A program made the position numbers and the translations under genes. Under the pieces are notes generated by a model. The model saw only the letters and a program-made list of their open reading frames with translations, ran no database searches and was not told the DNA's origin. Shown here one piece after another: positions 56,325-64,000 of a stretch of 64,000 nucleotides of DNA. The stretch comes from Klebsiella variicola (lineage in GTDB: Bacteria; Pseudomonadota; Gammaproteobacteria; Enterobacterales; Enterobacteriaceae). The DNA lies in NCBI RefSeq assembly GCF_000828055.2, contig NZ_CP010523.2:1674001-1738000 (forward strand), in the 5' to 3' direction. The stretch's first letter is position 1. Each line of letters starts with the position of its first letter.

Positions 56325-56906
56325 ATGCGTCTGTGTGACCGAGATATCGAAGCCTGGTTGGATGAAGGGCGACTCGCCATCAATCCGCGCCCACCCGTTG
56401 AGCGTATTAATGGCGCGACGGTTGATGTACGGCTGGGTAATAAATTCCGCACCTTCCGCGGCCACACGGCGCCGTTTATCGATTTAAGCGGTCCGAAGGC
56501 CGAGGTCAGCGCCGCGCTGGACCGCGTGATGAGCGAAGAGATTGTCCTGCCGGAAGGGGAGGCCTTTTTCCTGCATCCGGGCGAACTGGCGCTGGCGGTG
56601 ACCTATGAGTCAGTCACCCTGCCTGCCGATCTGGTGGGCTGGCTGGACGGACGCTCCTCACTGGCGCGGCTGGGGCTGATGGTGCACGTTACCGCGCACC
56701 GCATCGACCCGGGCTGGTCCGGCTGCATCGTGCTTGAGTTCTACAACTCCGGCAAACTGCCGCTGGCGCTGCGCCCGGGAATGCCTATCGGCGCGCTGAG
56801 CTTTGAGCCATTATCGGGCCCGGCGGCCCGGCCGTATAACCGCCGTGAAGACGCCAAATATCGCGACCAGCAGGGCGCGGTAGCGAGCCGAATCGACAAG
56901 GATTGA
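56325..56906 (+). CDS. dcd: dCTP deaminase
   Basis: 193-residue enzyme that deaminates dCTP to dUTP, the main route to dTTP in enterobacteria. The fold is dUTPase-like; the motif [23 protein letters not shown] and the catalytic glutamate region [19 protein letters not shown] are visible. It starts after TAAGGAGAAAGCCC, follows udk in the same direction and precedes asmA by 30 bases. Confidence 0.97.
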
Positions 56907-56936
56907 TAACGTCAACGGGGTGTTGCTGAGGGTGCC

Positions 56937-58784
56937 ATGAGACGAATACTGACAACGCTGATGATCCTGCTGGCGGTCATTGTCGCCGGGCTTACCTCGT
57001 TGGTATTGCTGGTCAATCCCAACGATTTTCGCGCCTATATGGTGCATGAGGTGGCAGAGCGCAGCGGTTATCAGCTTGAACTCGATGGCCCGCTGCGCTG
57101 GCACGTCTGGCCGCAGCTCAGCATTCTCAGCGGACGCATGACGCTGACCGCCCGGGGCGCTGAAGAGCCGGTGATCCGCGCCGACAACATGCGCCTCGAC
57201 GTGGCGCTGCTGCCGTTGCTGTCGCACCAGCTGCAGGTGAAGCAGGTGATGCTCAAGGGGGCGGTGATCCAGCTGACCCCGAAAACCGAAGCGGTTCGCG
57301 ATAGCGCTGCGCCGGTGGTGCCGCATGACAACACCCTGCCGCAGGCCCCGGAGGACCGTGGGTGGTCCTACGACGTGCGCCAGCTGCAGGTGGCCGACAG
57401 CGTGCTCTTCTTCCAGCATGAGAACGGCGAGCAGGTGACTGTGCGTGATATCCGCCTGCAAATGGAGCAGGATGAGAATCACCGGGCCACCGTCGACTTC
57501 TCCGGCCGGATCAACCGCGACCAGCGCGACCTGGCGCTGAGCTTCTCCGCTACCGTGCAGGGCGGCGACTATCCCCACTCCTTAAAAGCCGACTTTAGCC
57601 AGCTAAGCTGGCAGCTGCGCGGCGCCGAGCTGCCCCCTGATGGCATTAATGGCCAGGGCAGTCTGCAGGCCAGCTGGCAGGAAGATGGCAAAACTCTGCG
57701 CTTTGACAACCTGAATCTGATGGCCAGCGGCAGTACCCTTACCGGCAACGGCAGCGTGGTGCTGGGGGATCGCCCGGACTGGTCGCTGGATCTCCACGCG
57801 ACCACCCTGAATCTCGACAGCCTGCTGGCGCCCTCCTCGCCAGCGACCGACAGCAGCGCCAGCCAGCAGGGCCAGAGCCAGACGCGACCGCTGCGTCCGG
57901 TGATCGCCGACAGCGATGAGCGCGAAGATTACCAGAGCCTGCGCGGCTTTAACGGCCGGATGGCCCTGAGCGCCGACCAGTTGCAGTGGCGTGGCCTGAA
58001 CTTCACCCAGGTGCAGAGCGAAATCAGCAACCAGCAGGGGCTGCTGACGGTCAGCAAAATGCAGGGCAACCTCGACGGCGGGCAGCTCTCTCTCCCCGGC
58101 ACTCTGGATGCCCGAGGCGACACGCCGCACGCGACGTTCCAGCCGGCGCTGCAGAATGTGGAGATCGGTTCGCTGATCAAAGCCTTTAACTATTCATTAA
58201 ACCTGACCGGCAAGCTGTCGCTGACCGGCGAGTTTTCCGGAACGCGCATTGACGCGGATGATTTCCGCCGTCACTGGCAGGGGCAGGCCCAGCTGCAGAT
58301 GGCCGATACCCGTACCGAGGGGTTGAATTTCCAGCAGCTGGTGCAGCAGGCCGTGGAGCGCAGCACCAACGTGCGGGCGCAGGAGAATTACGACAATGCC
58401 ACCCGCCTGGATTCCGTGAGCAGCCAGCTGACGCTGGATAACGGGGTGGTGACGCTGAACCGCCTGCAGGGGCAGTCCGACGTGATGGCGATGACCGGCG
58501 AAGGTCAGCTTGATCTGCAGAAAGAGAACTGCGATATGCGCTTTAACGTGCGCGTGCTCGGCGGCTGGAAAGGGGAGGGCAAACTTATCGACCGCCTGAA
58601 ACAGACCGCCATCCCGCTGCGCATCTACGGCGACTGGCAGTCGCTGAGCTACAGCCTGCAGGTTGATCAGATCCTGCGCAAACAGCTACAGGATGAAGCG
58701 AAGCAGCGTCTCAACGACTGGGTTGAGCGTAATAAAGGCAGCAAAGAGAGCAAAGACGCCAAAAAGCTGCTCGATAAGCTGTAA
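56937..58784 (+). CDS. asmA: AsmA inner-membrane protein
   Basis: 615-residue AsmA-family protein. A single N-terminal membrane anchor (RRILTTLMILLAVIVAGLTSLVLLV) is followed by a long periplasmic domain of beta-rich repeats and the C-terminal AsmA segment. AsmA-like proteins are thought to form bridge-like structures for phospholipid transfer to the outer membrane, and asmA mutants alter outer-membrane assembly in E. coli. Length is close to the E. coli form. A BIME-type cluster follows. Confidence 0.95.
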   Translation: MRRILTTLMILLAVIVAGLTSLVLLVNPNDFRAYMVHEVAERSGYQLELDGPLRWHVWPQLSILSGRMTLTARGAEEPVIRADNMRLDVALLPLLSHQLQVKQVMLKGAVIQLTPKTEAVRDSAAPVVPHDNTLPQAPEDRGWSYDVRQLQVADSVLFFQHENGEQVTVRDIRLQMEQDENHRATVDFSGRINRDQRDLALSFSATVQGGDYPHSLKADFSQLSWQLRGAELPPDGINGQGSLQASWQEDGKTLRFDNLNLMASGSTLTGNGSVVLGDRPDWSLDLHATTLNLDSLLAPSSPATDSSASQQGQSQTRPLRPVIADSDEREDYQSLRGFNGRMALSADQLQWRGLNFTQVQSEISNQQGLLTVSKMQGNLDGGQLSLPGTLDARGDTPHATFQPALQNVEIGSLIKAFNYSLNLTGKLSLTGEFSGTRIDADDFRRHWQGQAQLQMADTRTEGLNFQQLVQQAVERSTNVRAQENYDNATRLDSVSSQLTLDNGVVTLNRLQGQSDVMAMTGEGQLDLQKENCDMRFNVRVLGGWKGEGKLIDRLKQTAIPLRIYGDWQSLSYSLQVDQILRKQLQDEAKQRLNDWVERNKGSKESKDAKKLLDKL

Positions 58785-58815
58785 TCTCCACCACCGCGGC
58801 CCGGGCCTTCCGGGC

Positions 58816-59126
58816 TGTGAGATTGTCGTCAGAGGGTGATGTCATGTTGATGCCGGGTGGCGGCTGCGCCTGACCCGGCCTGGGTTGTGCGCAATATCAT
58901 CCGTTTGCGTCGCCAATTAATGTAGGCCTGATAAGCGCAGCCCCATCAGGCAGTGTGGCAGGTGTAGAGCCTCAATTCTCCGCGATGTGAGAATGTCGCC
59001 AAAGCGTGGAGCCCCGTTGATGCCGGGTGGCGGCTGCGCCTGACCCGGCCTGGGATGTGCGGTGGGGGTAATACCCCGGTCTGCATTGCCATCCCGTAGG
59101 CCTGATAAGCGAAGCGCCATCAGGCA
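58816..59126. repeat. Tandem 170-bp BIME duplication between asmA and yegH
   Basis: Two consecutive units start at 58816 and 58986 (TGTGAGAtTGTCG.., TGTGAGAaTGTCG..). Each has the REP palindrome GATGCCGGGTGGCGGCTGCGCC (58849, 59019) and the partner GTAGGCCTGATAAGCG..GCCATCAGGC (58922, 59096). The spacing is 170-174 bases. It fills the 400-base gap behind asmA, and no gene is seen. Confidence 0.9.
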
Positions 59127-59184
59127 TGGGTTTGATTATCCATCCCACCGCCCGGGATACCCCGGGCCGTTTTATGCCTGACGA

Positions 59185-60768
59185 TTACACCTCATAATCC
59201 AGCTCATCCTGCTTTGCCGGCGGGACGATCTGCACCTTCTGCACCCGATGGCTGTCGACCTGCAGCGTGCGCAGGGTATAGCCATCAATCTCAATGGTTT
59301 CTCCCACCTGCGGCACATGCTGCAGATACTCCATCAGCAGACCGGCGACGGTGTGGTACTCCCGTTTATCATCCAGCGGCAGCGGAACGTACTGCACCAG
59401 GTCCTCCAGCGGCATATGGCCGTTAACCGTCCACGAACCGTCCTGATGATGCTGAATATCGTGCCGGGCGTCGATCTCCTCCACCTCGTTGGGCAGATTA
59501 CCGGCGATAGTCTCCATCACGTCGCTCAGGGTCACAATCCCCTCGACGGAACCAAACTCATCGACCACAAAGGCGAAGTGGGTGCGGGCCTGACGGAACT
59601 GCTCAAGCGCGGAGAGGAGCGGTAACCCCTCCGGAAAGACCAACGGCTGCCGCACCAGCACCTGCAGATCCAGCGGCTCCTGGCGCAGGGACTGCTGGAG
59701 CAGGTCAATAACATGAACCACTCCCAGCAGGTCTTCATTATCTTTCCCGCCGGTCACCACCAGCCGGGTGTGCTGATTTTTCTCCACCAGGCTGCGGATC
59801 TCTTCCTCCGGCGCGCTGAGGTTGATGCGCTCGATATCATGGCGCGACGTCATAATACTGCTGACGCTGCGCTGATTAAGGTTCAGCACCCGCTCAATCA
59901 TCAACCTTTCCTGCGGATTAAACAAAGGATGATGGTCCTGATCGGCCACCAGCGACGCCGTGTCAGCATCCAGTTCAGCTTTTTCCTTCTGGCCGCTCAG
60001 CAGGTTCATCACCGCCTCGGTGGTGCGCTGACGCAGCGTCATATTGGCCGACAGGAAGCGACGGCGGTTAAACAGCGCCAGCTGGTTAAGGGCTTCAATC
60101 ATGACCGAGAAGCCAATTGCCGCGTACAGATAACCTTTCGGGATAATAAAGCTGAAGCCTTCAGCAATCAGGCTGAAGCCGATCATCAGCAGGAAGCTCA
60201 GACAGAGGATGACAATGGTCGGGTGGCTGTTAACGAAGCGCGTCAGGGCCTTGCTGGCCATCAGCATCAGGCTGATGGCGATGATCACCGCGGCCATCAT
60301 CACCGCCAGGTGGTCGACCATGCCGACGGCAGTGATCACCGAGTCGAGCGAAAAGATGGCGTCGAGCACCACGATCTGCGCCACCACGGCCCAGAATTTC
60401 GCCCCTCTGCGCTGGGTGGGATTATCGCTGTCCTTCCCCTCCAGCCGTTCGTTGAGTTCGACGGTGGCTTTAAACAGCAGAAATAAGCCGCCGAACAGCA
60501 TAATTAAATCGCGGGCGCTAAAGCTGAAGTCGTGAAAAACAATCAGCGGTTTGGTCAGGGTCACCAGCCAGGAGATAGAGGCCAGCAGCAGCAGACGCAT
60601 GACCATCGCCAGCAGCAGACCGGTGATACGAGCGCGGTCGCGCTGGGCGGGCGGCAGCTTTTCGGCGAGGATAGCGATGAAAACCAGGTTATCGATACCC
60701 AACACCAGTTCGATAACCACCAGCGTGACGAGACCTGCCCAGATTGACGGATCGGCAATCCATTCCAT
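59185..60768 (-). CDS. yegH: YegH, TerC-CBS-CorC_HlyC membrane protein
   Basis: 527 residues from the ATG at 60768 ([13 protein letters not shown]), the E. coli length; a longer reading would add 29 residues. About seven TerC-type membrane helices ([44 protein letters not shown]) are followed by a CBS pair and a C-terminal CorC_HlyC domain. TerC relatives are linked to metal handling; the role of YegH is not established. In E. coli the next genes are the colanic acid cluster; here the capsule locus follows. Confidence 0.94.
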   Translation of the reverse strand: MEWIADPSIWAGLVTLVVIELVLGIDNLVFIAILAEKLPPAQRDRARITGLLLAMVMRLLLLASISWLVTLTKPLIVFHDFSFSARDLIMLFGGLFLLFKATVELNERLEGKDSDNPTQRRGAKFWAVVAQIVVLDAIFSLDSVITAVGMVDHLAVMMAAVIIAISLMLMASKALTRFVNSHPTIVILCLSFLLMIGFSLIAEGFSFIIPKGYLYAAIGFSVMIEALNQLALFNRRRFLSANMTLRQRTTEAVMNLLSGQKEKAELDADTASLVADQDHHPLFNPQERLMIERVLNLNQRSVSSIMTSRHDIERINLSAPEEEIRSLVEKNQHTRLVVTGGKDNEDLLGVVHVIDLLQQSLRQEPLDLQVLVRQPLVFPEGLPLLSALEQFRQARTHFAFVVDEFGSVEGIVTLSDVMETIAGNLPNEVEEIDARHDIQHHQDGSWTVNGHMPLEDLVQYVPLPLDDKREYHTVAGLLMEYLQHVPQVGETIEIDGYTLRTLQVDSHRVQKVQIVPPAKQDELDYEV

Positions 60769-61357
60769 ATGTATTAAAACCTGTACGACTGCGGTATGTG
60801 TTACCACGATCATGGATAAGATGAGTCTAAAATGCAATAACGACGCGGATTTCACTCCGCCAGGGGTGGATATATTTCCAGCAAATTAAGAGAACAGAAA
60901 AGAATTATGTTCCAGAAAAGATCAGCGGAAAAATAACAATATGGCGGAACGCGCTGGAATAAGCTTGCTGATATCAGAACCATAACCCGCTGCGTTCTGC
61001 CCGGCGCAAAAGCGCGGGCAGTCCCGTCGTTCTTCACGGTAGGCACCCGTCCTCATCCCCGGGTGAAGTGCGAAGCCCGCTCACAAAATCGGCATAATTC
61101 ACATCATGAAGTGAGCGCAGAATAGCGCCGATCGCAGTTCTCTGCCGTGTATTACGGTTATTATCCTGCCATATCTGGCTGTTTGTGCTGAAATATATTG
61201 CCTGGCGAAATTAATTATCTATATCTATTCTTTCCGCACACATGGGCGCCGCAGCCTGCAGCTGGCAGGGGCTGCGTACCAAAGGCCGCGATGTATGGGC
61301 CTTGCGGCGACATCGCGCTGTGCAGGAAAGCGGGCCGCTGAATATCCTGATGGAGAA

Positions 61358-61371
61358 TAAGATTATTCTCA
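61358..61371 (+). promoter_or_regulatory. RcsAB box of the capsule (galF) promoter
   Basis: TAAGATTATTCTCA, 181 bases upstream of the galF start, matches the Klebsiella RcsAB box as I recall it and the general pattern TaAGaatatTCctA. RcsB with RcsA activates capsule transcription in response to envelope stress. Confidence 0.85.
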
Positions 61372-61501
61372 CTTCAAACTGTTGGTAAAAGGAAGTTGTG
61401 TGTATTCTTTTAGGTGACAGTGAATTTAAGAATTTGGCGGGCAGATGCCCGGGCAGTATCCGTGTATTATCAGTTCCAATGGATTTGTGACATGTACAAT
61501 T

Positions 61502-61524
61502 TTGCAAAACTGCGTGTTTTGCAA
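61502..61524 (+). promoter_or_regulatory. 9-bp inverted repeat directly before the galF ribosome-binding site
   Basis: TTGCAAAAC (61502-61510) and GTTTTGCAA (61516-61524) form a perfect 9-bp stem with loop TGCGT. The right arm ends six bases before the AGG Shine-Dalgarno. It could be an operator or an mRNA hairpin that limits galF translation. Confidence 0.55.
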
Positions 61525-61538
61525 CCAAACAGGTGAAG

Positions 61539-62435
61539 ATGAATATGGCGAATTTGAAAGCGGTTATTCCGGTCGCAGGACTTGGCATGCATATGCTGCC
61601 GGCCACAAAGGCAATTCCAAAGGAGATGCTGCCGATCGTTGATAAGCCAATGATTCAGTACATTGTTGACGAAATCGTCGCCGCCGGGATCAAAGAGATT
61701 GTCCTGGTGACGCACTCCTCGAAGAATGCAGTGGAAAACCACTTTGATACCTCCTACGAGCTGGAAGCCCTGCTTGAGCAGCGCGTGAAGCGCCAGCTGC
61801 TGGCGGAAGTCCAGGCCATTTGCCCGCCGGGCGTAACCATCATGAACGTGCGCCAGGCACAGCCGCTGGGTCTGGGCCACTCCATCCTCTGCGCCCGCCC
61901 GGTAGTCGGGGACAACCCGTTTGTCGTAGTGCTGCCGGATATCATTCTCGACGGCGGCACCGCGGACCCGCTGCGCTATAACCTCGCCGCCATGGTCGCT
62001 CGCTTTAACGAGACCGGCCGCAGCCAGGTGCTGGCGAAACGCATGCCAGGGGATCTCTCCGAATACTCCGTTATCCAGACCAAAGAGCCAATGGTGGCCG
62101 AAGGGCAGGTGGCGCGTATTGTCGAGTTCATTGAAAAACCGGACGAACCGCAGACCCTGGACTCTGACCTGATGGCAGTGGGCCGCTACGTGCTGTCGGC
62201 AGATATCTGGGCTGAACTGGAGCGTACCGAGCCAGGCGCCTGGGGCCGTATCCAGCTGACCGATGCCATTGCCGAACTGGCGAAGAAGCAGTCCGTTGAC
62301 GCGATGCTGATGACCGGCGAAAGCTATGACTGCGGTAAAAAAATGGGCTACATGCAGGCCTTCGTCACCTACGGAATGCGTAACCTGAAAGAAGGCGCCA
62401 AATTCCGCGAAAGCATTAAAAAACTGCTGGCCTGA
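61539..62435 (+). CDS. galF: GalF, UTP-glucose-1-phosphate uridylyltransferase-like subunit
   Basis: 298-residue nucleotidyltransferase-fold protein. GalF is the regulatory partner of GalU in enterobacteria and marks the 5' end of the Klebsiella cps and O-antigen loci. The nucleotide loop reads [20 protein letters not shown], where GalU has GLGTRMLPATK, consistent with a regulatory rather than fully active enzyme. Alternative starts GTG 61533, ATG 61539 and ATG 61545 are all in frame behind AGG at 61531; 61539 is preferred for spacing. It is followed by a hairpin and the PAP2 gene. Confidence 0.96.
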   Translation: MNMANLKAVIPVAGLGMHMLPATKAIPKEMLPIVDKPMIQYIVDEIVAAGIKEIVLVTHSSKNAVENHFDTSYELEALLEQRVKRQLLAEVQAICPPGVTIMNVRQAQPLGLGHSILCARPVVGDNPFVVVLPDIILDGGTADPLRYNLAAMVARFNETGRSQVLAKRMPGDLSEYSVIQTKEPMVAEGQVARIVEFIEKPDEPQTLDSDLMAVGRYVLSADIWAELERTEPGAWGRIQLTDAIAELAKKQSVDAMLMTGESYDCGKKMGYMQAFVTYGMRNLKEGAKFRESIKKLLA

Positions 62436-62827
62436 CAGCTGGTGTGAAGATGAGCGGCATGGCAAAGGCTTTCGCCACGCCGCTCATAACGTTATGCAGA
62501 AATTATTCATAACGTGAATGTTATAACGATTGTAAAGAAACGTATGGCTTCGGAGACTTCTGGTAGTTTGTCTCTGGCCTCTGTGGTGCAATGGTCGGAG
62601 TAGCGGCAATAATGCTTTGTGAATAGTCACTTAGTGCGACAATTCCTAAAGCTCAGGGAAAGCGGTCAACGTCAGCCAAAAATAAAACTTGACTGCGATC
62701 ATGTTTCCGCTTTAAACATCTCACTTGCATGCATAAAAATGTGAAATGAATTGGCATGCGAGCTGGTACAGACATTACGGATAATCCCTGAGCACGGCAG
62801 TGGACATCATCGAAGGATCACAGGTAT
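62436..62827 (+). other. 392-base gap galF-cpsACP with hairpin and promoter
   Basis: A strong imperfect hairpin with 8-bp arms TGAGCGGC (62451-62458) and GCCGCTCA (62479-62486), and an inner TGGC/GCCA pair, lies behind galF but has no T tract. A sigma-70-like promoter TTGACT-17-TTAAAC (62689-62717) lies about 110 bases before the next gene. Nothing else is seen. Confidence 0.55.
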
Positions 62828-63457
62828 ATGAACTGGCAACTCATCTCATTTTTTGGCGATAGCACCGTTTTGCTGCCCAGCGCAGCGGCGCTGTTTATTG
62901 TCCTGATGCTGCGTAAAACGTCGCGGTTGCTGGCGTGGCAGTGGAGTTTGCTGTTCGGCATCACCGGCGCCATCGTCTGCGCCTCCAAACTGGCCTTTAT
63001 GGGCTGGGGGCTGGGTATTCGCGAGCTGGATTACACCGGCTTCAGCGGCCACTCAGCGCTTTCCGCGGCCTTCTGGCCTATCTTCCTGTGGCTGCTTAGT
63101 GCTCGTTTTTCCGCGGGCTTGCAAAAAGCAGCCGTCGCCACCGGCTATATTCTGGCCGCTGTGGTGGGGTATTCACGGCTGGCCATCCATGTGCATTCTG
63201 TCTCGGAAGTGATCGCTGGCCTGCTGCTCGGCGCTGCTGGCAGCGCTTTGTTCCTGATGCTGCAAAAACGTACCACCCATTCGGAAAGCGTGAGTATTTC
63301 CTGGGGCGGCGTCGTGTGCCTTGTGATGGTCCCGCTTATCCTGTTGCATAGCGGCAATAAAGCGCCGACTCAGTCCCTGCTGGGGCAAATCGCCACCGCG
63401 GTGGGACCACTGGATAAACCCTTTACGCGTACCGATCTGCATAAGCAAGCCTGGTAA
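62828..63457 (+). CDS. cpsACP: PAP2-family acid phosphatase of the capsule locus (orf2/cpsACP)
   Basis: 209-residue membrane protein with about five hydrophobic segments and the PAP2 phosphatase motifs SGHS (FSGHSALSAAFWP) and SRLAIHVHSVSEVIAG, in which the catalytic histidine is followed by E instead of the usual D. The second gene of every Klebsiella cps cluster is this conserved phosphatase. It may act on undecaprenyl pyrophosphate or a related polyprenyl phosphate, a role not established. Start follows AAGGATCACAGGTAT. It is next to galF and probably transcribed with it or from the TTGACT promoter. Confidence 0.93.
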   Translation: MNWQLISFFGDSTVLLPSAAALFIVLMLRKTSRLLAWQWSLLFGITGAIVCASKLAFMGWGLGIRELDYTGFSGHSALSAAFWPIFLWLLSARFSAGLQKAAVATGYILAAVVGYSRLAIHVHSVSEVIAGLLLGAAGSALFLMLQKRTTHSESVSISWGGVVCLVMVPLILLHSGNKAPTQSLLGQIATAVGPLDKPFTRTDLHKQAW

Positions 63458-64000
63458 TCGCCATTTGTTTTACAAGGGAAATTAAGTTTTCGCCGATTAA
63501 TTAGACAAATAAGAAAATAATCTACTATATGCCAGTCAATTGATAATTCATATTTATGAAATAATGCAGTGCTACTACATTGTTAGTGCCAATTTGCGTG
63601 GATATAGCCGTGGTCAGACGTTTCTTAAATGCGTTCAGAAATCACAGCTCCACATTGGATGAATAATTCTATATCGACAAACTATTAGAAATTGTAGTTG
63701 ACTGTCTCGTCATCATCTGATTTTGGAATGACGTAAACATGATGAAAAAGATCTTTTTTTACAAATAGTTATCTTCGCCGATGTCGGCATGGTGGCGCCA
63801 GGCAGATGTTAGGTAGTTAAGAGCAATAAATAATCTTTATTGGCGAACCGCTTATTTTTCGCCAATAAAACAGCGGATGGGATTAATTGGCAGATATTCA
63901 GCAGTAAGACTCCCAATTGTGACCGAAATCCCGTAGACTTAACGCCGCAAAAAATAAAGGCCTGACCAATTTATCACCCACAGGCCGATTAAATACGCCG
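63458..64000 (+). other. 543-base region in front of the next capsule gene
   Basis: No gene is seen. The region is AT-rich and in Klebsiella precedes wzi, beyond the window edge. It contains a 12-bp inverted repeat (63836-63869) and a second short one with arms GGCCTG/CAGGCC (63959-63964, 63981-63986). The ops core GGCGGTAG of the JUMPstart element was not found. Confidence 0.6.
63836..63869. promoter_or_regulatory. 12-bp perfect inverted repeat upstream of wzi position
   Basis: TTTATTGGCGAA (63836-63847) and TTCGCCAATAAA (63858-63869) are perfect arms separated by ten bases. The AT-rich loop and position in the main capsule promoter region suggest a binding site or a transcript hairpin. Confidence 0.5.

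Larger units (their letters stand above)
60769..61538. other. 770-base intergenic region between yegH and galF
   Basis: No convincing gene. The left part holds the yegH promoter region. The right part contains the RcsAB box, the capsule-cluster promoter and a 9-bp inverted repeat near the galF start. A short frame of 48 codons from 61242 has no ribosome-binding site and overlaps the RcsAB box. Base composition changes sharply: 61240-61340 is GC-rich between AT-rich flanks. Confidence 0.7.

Noticed and set aside
60852-61046. 64-codon minus-strand frame next to yegH
   Set aside because: No Shine-Dalgarno and no conserved features; lies in the yegH promoter region.
61242-61388. 48-codon frame upstream of galF
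   Set aside because: No ribosome-binding site, overlaps the RcsAB box, and the translation resembles no protein I recognise.
63458-64000. JUMPstart/ops element before wzi
   Set aside because: The GGCGGTAG core was looked for and not found. The segment ggtagttaag at 63811-63820 is only a partial resemblance.
1-64000. CRISPR arrays, prophage, insertion sequences, tRNA and rRNA genes
   Set aside because: No regularly spaced repeats, transposase-like, integrase-like or phage structural proteins, and no tRNA cloverleaf or rRNA sequence was recognised.

Overview
The window is chromosomal DNA of a Klebsiella, almost certainly of the K. pneumoniae species complex. Three things point there: high-GC enterobacterial coding sequence whose products closely match known E. 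coli proteins (btsSR, metG, mrp, mdtABCD-baeSR, yegD, alkA, udk, dcd, asmA, yegH); a D-arabinitol (dal) operon typical of Klebsiella; and a right-hand end that runs into the capsule (K antigen) locus as galF plus a PAP2 phosphatase, where E. coli carries colanic acid genes after yegH. I see no insertion sequence, prophage, tRNA, rRNA or CRISPR array.

Layout. 1-6183: 3' part of btsS, then btsR and yehS; metG on the minus strand; mrp. 6180-12210: a GNAT acetyltransferase overlapping rcnB, a LysR regulator, an adenine deaminase plus NCS2 purine permease operon, and a second LysR gene divergent from it. 12293-17151: two full-length paralogous periplasmic alkylsulfatases around a winged-helix regulator. 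17386-20284: TPP riboswitch, thiM-thiD, fbaB. 20366-26491: SorC-type regulator divergent from dalD-dalK-dalT and a HAD phosphatase, closed by a strong inverted repeat and T-tract. 26628-33162: an enolase-superfamily enzyme followed by a complete peptide/opine-type ABC importer (binding protein, two permeases, two ATPases), with a candidate operator but no linked regulator. 33402-35929: yegS with an in-frame 27-bp tandem duplication, the CyaR small RNA, and trhP (yegQ). 36250-47323: the minus-strand operon mdtABCD-baeSR. 47624-54492: a dicarboxylate/amino-acid symporter, a LuxR-type regulator, a 46-residue membrane protein, a 7TM sensor kinase with its response regulator, and yegD. 54630-60768: alkA, udk, dcd, asmA, a tandem REP cluster and yegH. 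60769-64000: the 5' end of the capsule locus, with an RcsAB box, galF, a PAP2 phosphatase and the start of the region in front of the next capsule gene, which lies beyond the window.

How the genes work together. Much of the accessory material is nutrient scavenging: adenine uptake and deamination, release of alcohols from sulfate esters, D-arabinitol uptake and entry into the pentose phosphate pathway as xylulose 5-phosphate, and an uncharacterised acid-sugar or opine-like substrate taken up by the ABC importer and probably dehydrated or epimerised by the enolase-superfamily enzyme. The rest is core: translation (metG), Fe-S assembly (mrp), thiamin salvage (thiMD), DNA repair (alkA), pyrimidine metabolism (udk, dcd), envelope stress and drug efflux (mdt-bae), outer-membrane homeostasis (asmA) and capsule synthesis.

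The least described parts are the enolase/ABC operon (26628-33162), the duplicated alkylsulfatase locus, the unassigned 7TM kinase pair and the small membrane protein at 49900-50040.
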